DNA of 16,506 nucleotides from Bacteroidota bacterium (GCA_023393375.1 JAEWLI010000008.1:1-16506), one strand, 5' to 3'; shown: positions 1 through 6,993, numbered from the stretch's first letter. Made by a program: numbers and translations. Notes: generated by a model not told the origin, from the sequence alone.

Positions 1-775
1 CATCTACATCCAAAGCATTCAAGGCCATGTTAGCAATGGTTTTGGTAATTTTCCCATCCCCTTTTACTTGTGCAAAATCACGGGTTCTTTTCAGAAGATT
101 GTTGGCAATACGAGGAGTACCCCGACTTCTCCGGGCTAATTCAAATGCGGCATCATCATCAATGGGGGTATTTAATATTTCTGACGATCTTTTGACAATC
201 TTGGTAAGCAATTGAGCATCATAATATTCCAACCGGGCGTTGATCCCAAATCTTGCACGTAGTGGGGATGTAAGCAAACCCGAACGAGTGGTTGCACCAA
301 TGAGTGTAAAAGGGTTCAACCCAATTTGCACCGAGCGGGCATTGGGCCCGGTATCTAGCATGATATCAATCCGGAAATCTTCCATAGCAGAATACAAATA
401 CTCCTCTACTACAGGGTTGAGGCGATGGATCTCATCAATAAACAGCACATCATTAGGCTCCAGATTGGTTAACAAACCGGCAAGGTCTCCAGGTTTTTCC
501 AGCACAGGGCCTGAAGTAATTTTGATGTTAGAATGTAATTCATTGGCAATAATATGCGATAAGGTGGTTTTGCCCAAGCCGGGAGGGCCATGCAACAAAA
601 CATGATCCAAGGCTTCTCCGCGTTGTTTAGCAGCCAGTACAAATACCTTTACATTGCCGACAATTTTATCCTGACCAGTAAAATCAGCAAAACTTAAAGG
701 TCTAAGAGCTTTTTCAAACTCCTTCTCTTCTTTATTTAATGATTCGTCATCACCGCGAAGGTAATCTTCTCTCAT
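1..775 (-). CDS. ruvB: RuvB, Holliday junction branch migration helicase (partial, C-terminus off the window)
   Basis: ATP-driven motor of the RuvABC complex, which moves Holliday junctions during recombination and fork repair. It starts at the ATG whose A is at 775 and reads in frame to the left edge without a stop, giving 258 complete codons of a family usually near 340 residues. The lost part is most of the C-terminal winged-helix domain. Translating the complement shows Walker A GPPGLGKTT at about residues 63-71, Walker B LFIDEIHR at 111-118, the sensor 1 region LIGATTRSG at 158-166, the arginine-finger segment SPLRARFG at 170-177, and later GTPRIANNLLKR, which fits sensor 2. The start MREDYLRGDDE with an acidic/basic linker before RPLSFADFTGQ is normal for RuvB. 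It is divergent from apbE across 88 bases. No ruvA or ruvC is in view. Family assignment is essentially certain. Confidence 0.97.
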   Translation of the reverse strand, partial: MREDYLRGDDESLNKEEKEFEKALRPLSFADFTGQDKIVGNVKVFVLAAKQRGEALDHVLLHGPPGLGKTTLSHIIANELHSNIKITSGPVLEKPGDLAGLLTNLEPNDVLFIDEIHRLNPVVEEYLYSAMEDFRIDIMLDTGPNARSVQIGLNPFTLIGATTRSGLLTSPLRARFGINARLEYYDAQLLTKIVKRSSEILNTPIDDDAAFELARRSRGTPRIANNLLKRTRDFAQVKGDGKITKTIANMALNALDVD

Positions 776-863
776 GGCAGGTTAAAATTTTTACTAAATT
801 AACCATATCCAAAAAATATTTTCATAATTATGCTTTAAACTTGCAGGAAAATTAATTGATTGA

Positions 864-1913
864 ATGGCTTCCTTTCGCAAAAATCTGATCATTCTGCTCG
901 TACTGGGAATTATTTTTGCTTTAGCAGCTTATTTTAGAGATCAGGATTCAAACAATTCTACTTCACCAAATAATCTCATTCATCTTGAGGGATTGACCAT
1001 GGGCACTACCTATTCGATCAAGTATCTTGATGACAAGAATATCAATTATCAAGAGCAAATAGATTCATTGCTTCGACTTTTCAACCAATCCCTCTCTACA
1101 TATATACCTGATTCTGAAATATCAAGATTTAACAGACAGGATACCTTCTTTTTTGAAAGCCCTTTTTTTTTAAAAGTATTGGAAAAAAGTAAAAATATAT
1201 ATGAGCTTTCAAACGGGGCATTTGATCCTACAGTAATGCCTTTGGTCAATGCCTGGGGTTTCGGTCCTGATAATCGTCAATTTCCGGATTCAGCTAAGAT
1301 TGACTCTTTAATGATGGTGATTGGATATGATAAAATCTCGTTTGATGAGGAAAAAGTGTATAAAACCCAACCACATGTTCAGCTTGATTTTAGTGCAATA
1401 GCTAAAGGCTATGGGGCAGATGTGGTTGCCGGATTTTTACAGGAACAGGGTATTTCTGACCTGATGGTAGAAATAGGGGGGGAAGTGGTAGCTAATGGTG
1501 TAAATTCAAATGGTGAACTATGGAAAATTGGTATAGCAAATCCTATAATTAAGGAGTCGCCCTCCAAACTTTATGCTACTGTAAAAATTGAAAATAAAGG
1601 AATGGCTACTTCAGGTAATTACTATAACTTTTATGAAAAGGAAGGAAAAATTATATCCCATACAATTAGTCCTTTAACCGGATATCCTGTGACCAACGAG
1701 CTTTTAAGTGTGACTATCCTGGCCAATGATTGTATGACAGCTGATGCTTTAGCTACTGCCTGTTTGGTATTGGGGTTGGAAAAATCAATAGAAATCATAA
1801 ATAATCATCCCGAAATAGAAGGATACTTAATTTATAGTAAGGAAGGAGAACTTTTCACTTTTGTATCAAAGAGTTTAAAAAATAAAAACATGATCTCTGA
1901 GCTGATTAAATAA
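864..1913 (+). CDS. apbE: FAD:protein FMN transferase, membrane-anchored ApbE
   Basis: ApbE proteins transfer FMN from FAD to a threonine of target redox proteins such as NqrB, NqrC or RnfG, on the periplasmic side. The 349-residue protein has an N-terminal hydrophobic anchor (about 8-23) after basic residues and no lipobox cysteine, so it is probably a signal-anchored protein, unlike lipoprotein ApbE forms. Family motifs are in order: MGTTYSIKY (46-54), DFSAIAKGYGADVV (175-188), the glycine-rich MVEIGGEVVANG (201-212), HTISPLTGYPVTN (266-278) and the metal/FAD-site segment MTADALATA (291-299). Start ATG at 864 is preceded by AGGA around 845-848, rather far for a Shine-Dalgarno. No NQR, RNF or other flavoprotein target is adjacent, so its substrate is probably encoded elsewhere. 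The downstream ZIP gene follows after 80 bases and may be co-transcribed. Confidence 0.95.
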   Translation: MASFRKNLIILLVLGIIFALAAYFRDQDSNNSTSPNNLIHLEGLTMGTTYSIKYLDDKNINYQEQIDSLLRLFNQSLSTYIPDSEISRFNRQDTFFFESPFFLKVLEKSKNIYELSNGAFDPTVMPLVNAWGFGPDNRQFPDSAKIDSLMMVIGYDKISFDEEKVYKTQPHVQLDFSAIAKGYGADVVAGFLQEQGISDLMVEIGGEVVANGVNSNGELWKIGIANPIIKESPSKLYATVKIENKGMATSGNYYNFYEKEGKIISHTISPLTGYPVTNELLSVTILANDCMTADALATACLVLGLEKSIEIINNHPEIEGYLIYSKEGELFTFVSKSLKNKNMISELIK

Positions 1914-1993
1914 TAGCTTCAGATTTCTCGTCATAACTGGTGATTATGCCATTCTTCTTTTGAGTTTGGCAAACTAATAAATGGAAATTATCA

Positions 1994-2740
1994 ATGTGGA
2001 CAAATAGTATTATCTTGTTTTTATCTGCCTTTGGAGCAGGCATAGCATCCTTTTTTATCAAAAATATAAAGGAAGTTAGTTTTAAACTAATGTTGATCTT
2101 CGCCGGTTCATTTTTAGTATCTATTACTATCATTCACATCATTCCAGAGCTTTTTTATCAAGCCCACAATCCTTCGTTGATCGGATTATTTGTGCTAGTA
2201 GGGTTTTTTATGCAATATTTCCTGGAATTAATGACTTCAGGAGTTGAGCACGGACATATTCATCAACCTAATGGACATCATCATACCCAAATTTCACCCT
2301 TCATTTTATTGTTAGGCCTGGGTTTCCATTCCATTATGGAGGGGTCATTATTGGCACACCCGTCTGATCTTCACGAACATTCCCATTCCAGCACATTGGG
2401 TTTATTATTGGGAATTATACTTCATAAAATGCCAGCGGCTTTCGCATTAATGTCGATTTTGAGTTATCAAGTTAAAAATAAAGCGGTGTTAATTATCTAT
2501 TTGGTCATATTTTCTATCGCCTCCCCTTTGGGATTAATATTTAGTGATTTTATGAACCATAATCAACTGGTATCCCCGCAAACACTGGCAATTATTTTTG
2601 CAATCGTGAGTGGCAATTTCCTTAAAATCTCGACTACAATATTATTTGAGACATCACCCCAACATAGGTTTAATTTAGGTAAAATTTTAGTCAGTGCATT
2701 GGGAGCTTTATTAGCTGTGGCTATTGAATTTTTACATTGA
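1994..2740 (+). CDS. ZIP family divalent metal transporter
   Basis: Inner-membrane transporter predicted to import zinc or a related divalent metal (ZIP family). The 248-residue protein has about eight hydrophobic segments, the usual size for bacterial ZIPs. Diagnostic motifs are HIIPEL (48-53) in TM2, FHSIMEG (111-117) in TM4, and LHKMPAAFAL (143-152) in TM5. Histidines are dense in the loop before TM4 (H86, H88, H90, H95-H97) and in the loop after it (H122, H127, H129, H131); such loops are thought to gather metal. TM5 carries HKMPAA where the commonest bacterial form is HNIPEG, so part of the second metal site is different. The last third keeps SGNFLKIST, matching the late-TM glycine/phenylalanine pattern of the family. 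The start ATG at 1994 has only a weak purine stretch ahead. A small dyad, AGTTT-GGC-AAACT (1963-1975), lies 18 bases upstream and could be an operator, but it resembles no Zur box I know. Substrate is not determined by sequence. Confidence 0.88.
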   Translation: MWTNSIILFLSAFGAGIASFFIKNIKEVSFKLMLIFAGSFLVSITIIHIIPELFYQAHNPSLIGLFVLVGFFMQYFLELMTSGVEHGHIHQPNGHHHTQISPFILLLGLGFHSIMEGSLLAHPSDLHEHSHSSTLGLLLGIILHKMPAAFALMSILSYQVKNKAVLIIYLVIFSIASPLGLIFSDFMNHNQLVSPQTLAIIFAIVSGNFLKISTTILFETSPQHRFNLGKILVSALGALLAVAIEFLH

Positions 2741-2979
2741 ACTATCTGACATTCAATAAAATATCATTCTAATTAAATGTAATTTATTATAAATAACTTA
2801 CATAAACATCTAAAAATAACATTTTAGTAATTGCATTTAGGAATATTGGCCGATTTTGTACAATATGAATACCGTCTATAAAATAATTATGTTTTTTAAA
2901 AATCCTTGAAGTCGATTAATATAGAAAAAGTGTAAATTATCAAATATTGTCTCCAAGACAAGGGCTTAGAATAGAAAAC

Positions 2980-3001
2980 TGATATAATTTTTTCTATATC
3001 T
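2980..3001. promoter_or_regulatory. Distal candidate operator dyad, GATATA/TATATC
   Basis: TGATATAA at 2980-2987 faces CTATATCT at 2994-3001, with exact 6-base arms GATATA (2981-2986) and TATATC (2995-3000). The 8-base word TGATATAA recurs exactly in the dyad at 3088-3107 next to the HTH gene start. A partly overlapping 8-base inverted repeat (2971-2978 and 2990-2997) means the same bases could instead form an RNA hairpin, though without a following T-tract. In such AT-rich DNA chance dyads are common, so this is only a candidate. Confidence 0.25.
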
Positions 3002-3087
3002 GACAATATAACCTGACAAATTTTCATCAAAAAAATGATTTTTATTACTTCATAAGTTTGGAATAAAAAGCTATATTTGAAATAGAT

Positions 3088-3107
3088 TTATATCATATTT
3101 GATATAA
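3088..3107. promoter_or_regulatory. Candidate operator dyad abutting the HTH gene start
   Basis: Perfect 8-base inverted repeat TTATATCA, spacer TATT, TGATATAA, ending three bases before the ATG at 3111. It occupies the ribosome-binding position, so a bound protein or an RNA fold there could block transcription or translation. The arm TGATATAA is repeated exactly at 2980-2987. The obvious candidate binder is the HTH protein encoded directly downstream (autoregulation), which is inference. Confidence 0.35.
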
Positions 3108-3110
3108 GAT

Positions 3111-3314
3111 ATGAAGATCAACATTAAGGTAGCCGAGGATTTCGAGAAGTTTCAAATTGATTTGCCAGATTTACTAAAGAGTTTCGGTATCGAAAAAACT
3201 TATATATGTAAAAAAGCAGGAATTTCATACAGTACTTTTTACCGAAAGGTCAGAAATCGTTCTTTTACAGCAGGGGAGATAAGAAAGATTATTGAAGCAA
3301 TCAATGTGGAGTAG
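3111..3314 (+). CDS. Small orphan helix-turn-helix DNA-binding protein
   Basis: A 67-residue protein that is essentially one DNA-binding domain. After about 15 residues of lead (MKINIKVAEDFEKFQ), the segment LLKSFGIEKTYICKKAGIS reads as helices 1-2 of an XRE-like fold, and YSTFYRKVRNRSFT (residues 39-52) as the turn and recognition helix; REI/KIIEAINV forms a last helix. This resembles small Bacteroidota HTH proteins with a TFYR(R/K) recognition motif, but I cannot name a family. There is no dimerisation or ligand domain. No Shine-Dalgarno is visible; the ATG is directly preceded by a perfect dyad (3088-3107). It stands alone between large intergenic spaces of 370 and 212 bases, and no toxin-like or antitoxin-like partner is adjacent. 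The coding sense is supported by a sensible amino-acid composition rather than by homology I can check. Function: probably a transcriptional regulator, perhaps of itself or of flanking genes. Confidence 0.7.
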   Translation: MKINIKVAEDFEKFQIDLPDLLKSFGIEKTYICKKAGISYSTFYRKVRNRSFTAGEIRKIIEAINVE

Positions 3315-3453
3315 GTAATTTTTTATTTGATCATACACTGTAATGAAATTCTTATTAGTTGTTAATTGTTTAATCAATAGAAAAAATCAAAAGAAGGTAC
3401 ATTGCATTTATAATCTCGGAAGTAACGTAGCGGCGTATCTATAATAAATTATA

Positions 3454-3491
3454 TTTTCTGGAAAATGCATAAATAGGACCTTTTCTGGAAA
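3454..3491. repeat. Paired 11-base direct repeat TTTTCTGGAAA upstream of nrdJ
   Basis: TTTTCTGGAAA occurs at 3454-3464 and again at 3481-3491, a start-to-start distance of 27 bases, with the second copy ending 35 bases before the nrdJ ATG. Each copy is itself a small dyad (TTTC-TG-GAAA; the first extends to TTTTC-TG-GAAAA). Paired dyads before a ribonucleotide reductase gene suggest a regulator site. They do not match the NrdR box or a cobalamin riboswitch. The rest of the 212-base gap (3315-3526) shows no gene and no convincing terminator. Confidence 0.35.
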
Positions 3492-3526
3492 TCATTTTTC
3501 ATTCGGGTAAATAAAATATTAAAAAA

Positions 3527-5833
3527 ATGGCGAAAAATTCTTCTGTAACAAGTAATGGTTCCCATGCAGCAGTAAAAGATGCTCCTGTAAAGCAACCAGA
3601 TGCTCAAATTCAAGTAAAAGTCCCAGAAAACATTGTAAAGCGGGATGGAAGGGTAGTACCCTTTGAAATGGATCGCATTGAAAATGCATTAAACCGGTGT
3701 TTCAAAAGCCTGGGCAGGAATGTTGAGGAACAAGTGAAAGAGTTGACCAGGCAGATAGTGAATATTGTTTCTGCTAAATATGAGCGGCCATCGGTAGAGG
3801 TTGTTCAGGATATTGTTGAAATGGTACTTCAGGCTGCCGGAGAATATGATGCTGCCAAAAAATATATTTTGTACCGCGCCGAGCATGCAAAACTAAGAGA
3901 GTATCGTCCCATACCCGAGGATGTGAGAAAAGCCTTTGATGCATCGGATAAATATTTCCCGACACAGATCCAGAAATTCCAGTTTTATGATAAGTACTCC
4001 AGATTTAGCTACGAATACAACAGGCGGGAAACCTGGATTGAAACTGTAGACCGTGCAGTAGCTTATTTAAAAGAATTATCCGAATTTCGGCTTACGCAGC
4101 TTACCTATGCCAGGATCAGACAAGCGATTTTGGACATGAAAGTGATGCCTTCCATGCGGTTACTGGCAATGGCCGGCTCAGCAGCCCGAAGAAACAACAT
4201 AAGTATTTATAACTGCTCCTACATGCCGGTTGACAGTATTGATTCGTTTGTAGAGGCCTTATTAATTTCTATGAGTGGGTGTGGTGTTGGATTTTCAGTA
4301 GAAAGTGAATATATCGAGAAATTCCCAAGAATTAAACGCCAACAAGAACTGGCTCCTATAAAATATACTATCGATGATTCTACCGAGGGTTGGTGCAATG
4401 CTTTACGTGTAGGTCTTGAAACCTGGTTCAACGGTAAAGATATCATATTTGATTACTCTCAAATACGCCCTGCAGGTATCGTATTACGTGTTAAGGGAGG
4501 AAGGGCATCAGGTCCTGAACCATTGAGAAAAATGCTGGAATTTACCCGTGCAAGAATCCTGAATCGTGGAGGTAGTTTTTTACGTCCCCTCGATGCTCAT
4601 GATATCATGTGTGCTGTTGGAGCCGCTGCTGTTTCAGGTGGGGTAAGAAGAACAGCCATGATTTCTCTTTTTGATTATGATGACAATGAAATGCGTCATT
4701 GTAAAGATGGCGATTTCTGGAGAACAAATAATCAAAGATGGAATGCCAATAACTCAGCAGTATGGCCATCAAGAAAGCTAACACAAGCTGAAGTAGCTCA
4801 ATATGTTTTGGATATGGTCAACTCCCAAAGGGGTGAACCGGGAATATTTAATCGTCAGGCAGCCATCGAAACACGACCTGAAAGAAGAAAAGAAGCAAGG
4901 TTCGGAACCAATCCCTGTGGTGAGATCGTATTGAGGCCATTCCAGTTCTGTAACTTGTCAGTAGCAGTGGCAAGAGAAAAAGATACTTTAGAAGAACTGA
5001 TTGAAAAAGTGGAATTGGCTACCATCATAGGTACCATCCAATCCATGGCTACTTATTTCCCGGGTTTGCGTCCTGAATGGAAGAAAAATTGTTCTGAGGA
5101 AAGATTACTAGGTGTAGATATTAACGGACAAATGGATTGCCCATTGATTCAAAAACCGGAAGTAATGACCAAATTGAGGGAGGCAGCTGTTGAGATGAAC
5201 AAAAAGACTGCTCAGAAACTTGGTATAAATCAGGCAGCATCTATTACTTGTGTGAAACCTTCAGGTAATTCATCTCAATTACTAAACTGTTCTCCGGGTA
5301 TACATGCCAGATGGTCTAATTATTATATTAGAAATGTACGTGTAGGTACCCACACTCCTATATTTAAGGTTCTGAAAAATTCGGGTGTGCCTATGGATCC
5401 TGAAAATGGACAAAATGCAGAAAATGCTAATACCTGGGTAGTTCATTTTCCAATTAAATCGCCGGAAAGAGCCATTACCAGGAATGAGCGATCTGCTATA
5501 CAGCAATGTGAATACTGGTTGCAGAATAAAGTTAATTATACCGAACACAATCCTAGTGTAACCATCACTTATAAACCAGATGAAGTGCTCGATATTATAA
5601 AATGGGTATATGAACATCAGGATAAAATTGGTGGAATGACCTTCTTGCCAGCTTTTGATGCACAATTTGACCAAATGCCTTATACTGAAATCTCAAAAGA
5701 GGAATTTGAAAAACTGGCTAAGGAATTCCCAAATATTGATTTCAGCAAAATATATCGCTACGAGGAAGAGGATTACACCACTGCAGCTCAGGAAGTTGCT
5801 TGTATGGCAGGTAATTGTGATATGGAATTGTAG
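3527..5833 (+). CDS. nrdJ: Adenosylcobalamin-dependent ribonucleotide reductase (class II, RTPR-like)
   Basis: Makes deoxyribonucleotides from ribonucleotides with a thiyl radical generated from coenzyme B12, so it works with or without oxygen. The 768-residue protein has a variable 30-residue lead, then an ATP-cone-like allosteric domain (about 32-125, beginning VKRDGRVVPFEMDRIENAL), then the catalytic barrel. Cysteine spacing matches the monomeric Lactobacillus leichmannii enzyme: C230 (in IYNCSYMPV) as the C119 equivalent, C464 in NPCGE as the thiyl residue, E466, C475 exactly 11 residues later as the C419 equivalent, and the C-terminal pair C759/C764 (CMAGNC, C-x4-C), which re-reduces the active site. 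GGVRRTAMI (371-379) and SGNSSQLLNCSPG (579-591) are further family segments. The substrate is probably NTP rather than NDP, by similarity. It is a single gene with its own upstream region and a terminator; no cobalamin riboswitch is seen. The A-rich leader before ATG 3527 is typical of Bacteroidota starts. Confidence 0.96.
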   Translation: MAKNSSVTSNGSHAAVKDAPVKQPDAQIQVKVPENIVKRDGRVVPFEMDRIENALNRCFKSLGRNVEEQVKELTRQIVNIVSAKYERPSVEVVQDIVEMVLQAAGEYDAAKKYILYRAEHAKLREYRPIPEDVRKAFDASDKYFPTQIQKFQFYDKYSRFSYEYNRRETWIETVDRAVAYLKELSEFRLTQLTYARIRQAILDMKVMPSMRLLAMAGSAARRNNISIYNCSYMPVDSIDSFVEALLISMSGCGVGFSVESEYIEKFPRIKRQQELAPIKYTIDDSTEGWCNALRVGLETWFNGKDIIFDYSQIRPAGIVLRVKGGRASGPEPLRKMLEFTRARILNRGGSFLRPLDAHDIMCAVGAAAVSGGVRRTAMISLFDYDDNEMRHCKDGDFWRTNNQRWNANNSAVWPSRKLTQAEVAQYVLDMVNSQRGEPGIFNRQAAIETRPERRKEARFGTNPCGEIVLRPFQFCNLSVAVAREKDTLEELIEKVELATIIGTIQSMATYFPGLRPEWKKNCSEERLLGVDINGQMDCPLIQKPEVMTKLREAAVEMNKKTAQKLGINQAASITCVKPSGNSSQLLNCSPGIHARWSNYYIRNVRVGTHTPIFKVLKNSGVPMDPENGQNAENANTWVVHFPIKSPERAITRNERSAIQQCEYWLQNKVNYTEHNPSVTITYKPDEVLDIIKWVYEHQDKIGGMTFLPAFDAQFDQMPYTEISKEEFEKLAKEFPNIDFSKIYRYEEEDYTTAAQEVACMAGNCDMEL

Positions 5834-5862
5834 TTAAAAGTATATATAACCATTATATCAAT

Positions 5863-5895
5863 AAAAAGCTTTCCGGGATTCGGAAAGCTTTTTTT
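5863..5895. terminator. Bidirectional rho-independent terminator between nrdJ and the SDR gene
   Basis: A 13-base perfect stem (AAAAAGCTTTCCG at 5863-5875 with CGGAAAGCTTTTT at 5881-5893) and a five-base loop GGATT, flanked by T on the plus side (T-run 5889-5895) and by A on the other, which is a T-run in the minus-strand transcript. It lies 30 bases after the nrdJ stop and between two convergent genes, so it should end both transcripts. Confidence 0.9.
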
Positions 5896-5944
5896 ATGTA
5901 TTTAATTTAGAAAGTTATTATTTTGAAGTGTTGATTTCTGCAAG

Positions 5945-5970
5945 CTAAAAGTGAAATCATTCACTTTTAG
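5945..5970 (-). other. Perfect 11-base inverted repeat across the stop codon of the SDR gene
   Basis: CTAAAAGTGAA (5945-5955) and TTCACTTTTAG (5960-5970) form an 11-base stem with a four-base loop that includes most of the TGA stop (5957-5959). On the minus-strand transcript it is followed by CTTGCAG and not by a T-run, so it is not a standard intrinsic terminator. It could protect the 3' end of the message or assist the nearby terminator at 5863-5895. Confidence 0.45.
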
Positions 5971-6877
5971 TTTCACTATTTTCTACTTTCACCTTAACCG
6001 GTTTACCTCCCGATTGGATAAACTCTTTAAATGTTATTTGAGGTTTTCCAATTTCCTGCCACACTTCATCTGATTGGAATGTCTCAGGATAATTATTGAT
6101 GGCTTCCATCATGTAGGCATAATATTCATATTTTCGGTCGAACAACCCCAAAGCCTTTGTAACAGATAATGGCACTTTGGAAACAGATAATTTAGCTTTG
6201 CTATAATTACTTGAAAAAAAGGAAGCAGCTTTATCCAATTTAAATCCCTCAGGACCTTGTATGATCATTTCTTTATTATCATCTTCATGTACGACTTCTA
6301 TTGAGTTTACAGCCATTTTAGCAAAATCATCGGCAGCTATCAACCAATTGGGAAATTTTGAATTTCCCACAACCATTAATTTCTGATTCTGTACAAACCC
6401 CCCTTCAGTATAATTTTCCATAAAAGTAGAGGGGTTGAAAATGATATAGGGAATACCACTTCTTTTAATTTTATCTACTGCCTGATTTTTCATTTCCAAT
6501 CCCCACCAGTTGTACCCATTCATGCCATAATATAACCTTGCAATAGAAGAGACATACAAAATTCTGGAGGTATCATTCCATTTTGCCGATCGTAAGATGG
6601 AGCTAAGTCCTTCCCTTTCAGGTTGAAAATCATTTTCCCTTGATCCCGGTGCAATGGACAGATTACAATAAATAATATCGCTCTTTTTTATAATTTCATC
6701 TACAATTTCGTATTGGGTCAGGTCACCTTGTACCCAGTTTACTTTTTCTGGAAATAATTCAGAAGCTTTTTCAAGATCTCTGGTCAACGCAGTAACAGCA
6801 TAACCTCTTTTAATGAATTCCCTCAATACTGGTTTACCCAACATACCTGTGGCACCAAAAAATGCAATTTTTTTCAT
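5957..6877 (-). CDS. NAD(P)-binding atypical short-chain dehydrogenase (NmrA-like)
   Basis: Rossmann-fold protein of the atypical SDR group. From the chosen start it is 306 residues, opening MKKIAFFGATGMLGKPVL, with the dinucleotide-binding motif GATGMLG at 8-14. Next come a conserved DLTQ segment after the third strand, YVSSIARLYYG (where SDRs keep the catalytic or structural Ser), a KNQAVDKIKRSG stretch resembling the KxxAE/Lys region, and NPSTFMENYTEG. The C-terminal half (GPEGFKLDKAASFFS onward) resembles the substrate lobe of NmrA-type proteins, which include both enzymes and redox sensors, so no substrate is proposed. The frame opens further upstream to an ATG at 6958 (27 extra residues), but the family begins at the GxxGxxG strand, so 6877 is preferred. 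It lies 199 bases after rodA with its own apparent -7 element, and is probably not part of the mre operon. Confidence 0.88.
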   Translation of the reverse strand: MKKIAFFGATGMLGKPVLREFIKRGYAVTALTRDLEKASELFPEKVNWVQGDLTQYEIVDEIIKKSDIIYCNLSIAPGSRENDFQPEREGLSSILRSAKWNDTSRILYVSSIARLYYGMNGYNWWGLEMKNQAVDKIKRSGIPYIIFNPSTFMENYTEGGFVQNQKLMVVGNSKFPNWLIAADDFAKMAVNSIEVVHEDDNKEMIIQGPEGFKLDKAASFFSSNYSKAKLSVSKVPLSVTKALGLFDRKYEYYAYMMEAINNYPETFQSDEVWQEIGKPQITFKEFIQSGGKPVKVKVENSETKSE

Positions 6878-6985
6878 ACGAAAACCTGATATTTTAAATG
6901 AAATAACTTTTTCAAAAGTTAAAAAATTATAGTTCTGAATACAGAAACTCTGAACCATTTTCAGAGGTTCTTATAGATTCGCTTT

Positions 6986-6993
6986 CAAATATA
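6986..6993 (-). promoter_or_regulatory. Candidate -7 promoter element (TATATTTG) for the SDR gene
   Basis: Read on the minus strand the sequence is TATATTTG, an exact match to the Bacteroidota -7 consensus TAnnTTTG. A -33 TTTG is not clear at the usual 19-21 base distance. Transcription from here would begin near 6980, giving about 100 bases of leader to ATG 6877 or about 20 to ATG 6958, so it bears on the start choice. Confidence 0.35.

Larger units (their letters stand above)
2741..3110. other. AT-rich intergenic region with several short dyads, no gene seen
   Basis: This 370-base stretch between the ZIP transporter and the small HTH gene is very AT-rich. I see no credible gene on either strand; the longest plus-strand start (2865) gives only 14 codons. 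It holds several inverted repeats: TTGTCT-CCA-AGACAA (2947-2961), ATAGAAAA/TTTTCTAT (2971-2978 with 2990-2997), and GATATA/TATATC elements described separately. There is no clear rho-independent terminator for the ZIP gene. An exact TAnnTTTG -7 hexamer-like element (TATATTTG, 3072-3079) is present, but the only upstream TTTG (3057-3060) is just 11 bases away, too near for the known 19-21 base spacing. It most likely holds the promoter and operators of the HTH gene. Confidence 0.5.

Noticed and set aside
240..605. 121-codon plus-strand reading frame
   Set aside because: It lies entirely antisense to ruvB, whose Walker and sensor motifs are intact; composition shows no domain.
1981..2007. Eight-codon frame overlapping the ZIP start codon, possible leader peptide
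   Set aside because: Too short, no ribosome-binding site, no regulatory residue pattern; likely chance.
3057..3079. Promoter TTTG / TATATTTG for the HTH gene
   Set aside because: The -7 element is exact but the TTTG is only 11 bases away rather than 19-21.
3315..3526. Cobalamin riboswitch before nrdJ
   Set aside because: No B12-box-like sequence and no multi-stem structure could be traced in the 212-base leader.
2741..3526. Toxin-antitoxin pair or mobile-element remnant around the HTH gene
   Set aside because: No second gene, no transposase, no terminal inverted or target-site repeats; base composition matches other intergenic DNA.
5282..5674. 130-codon minus-strand reading frame
   Set aside because: Antisense to the C-terminal third of nrdJ, which is conserved; no recognisable protein features.
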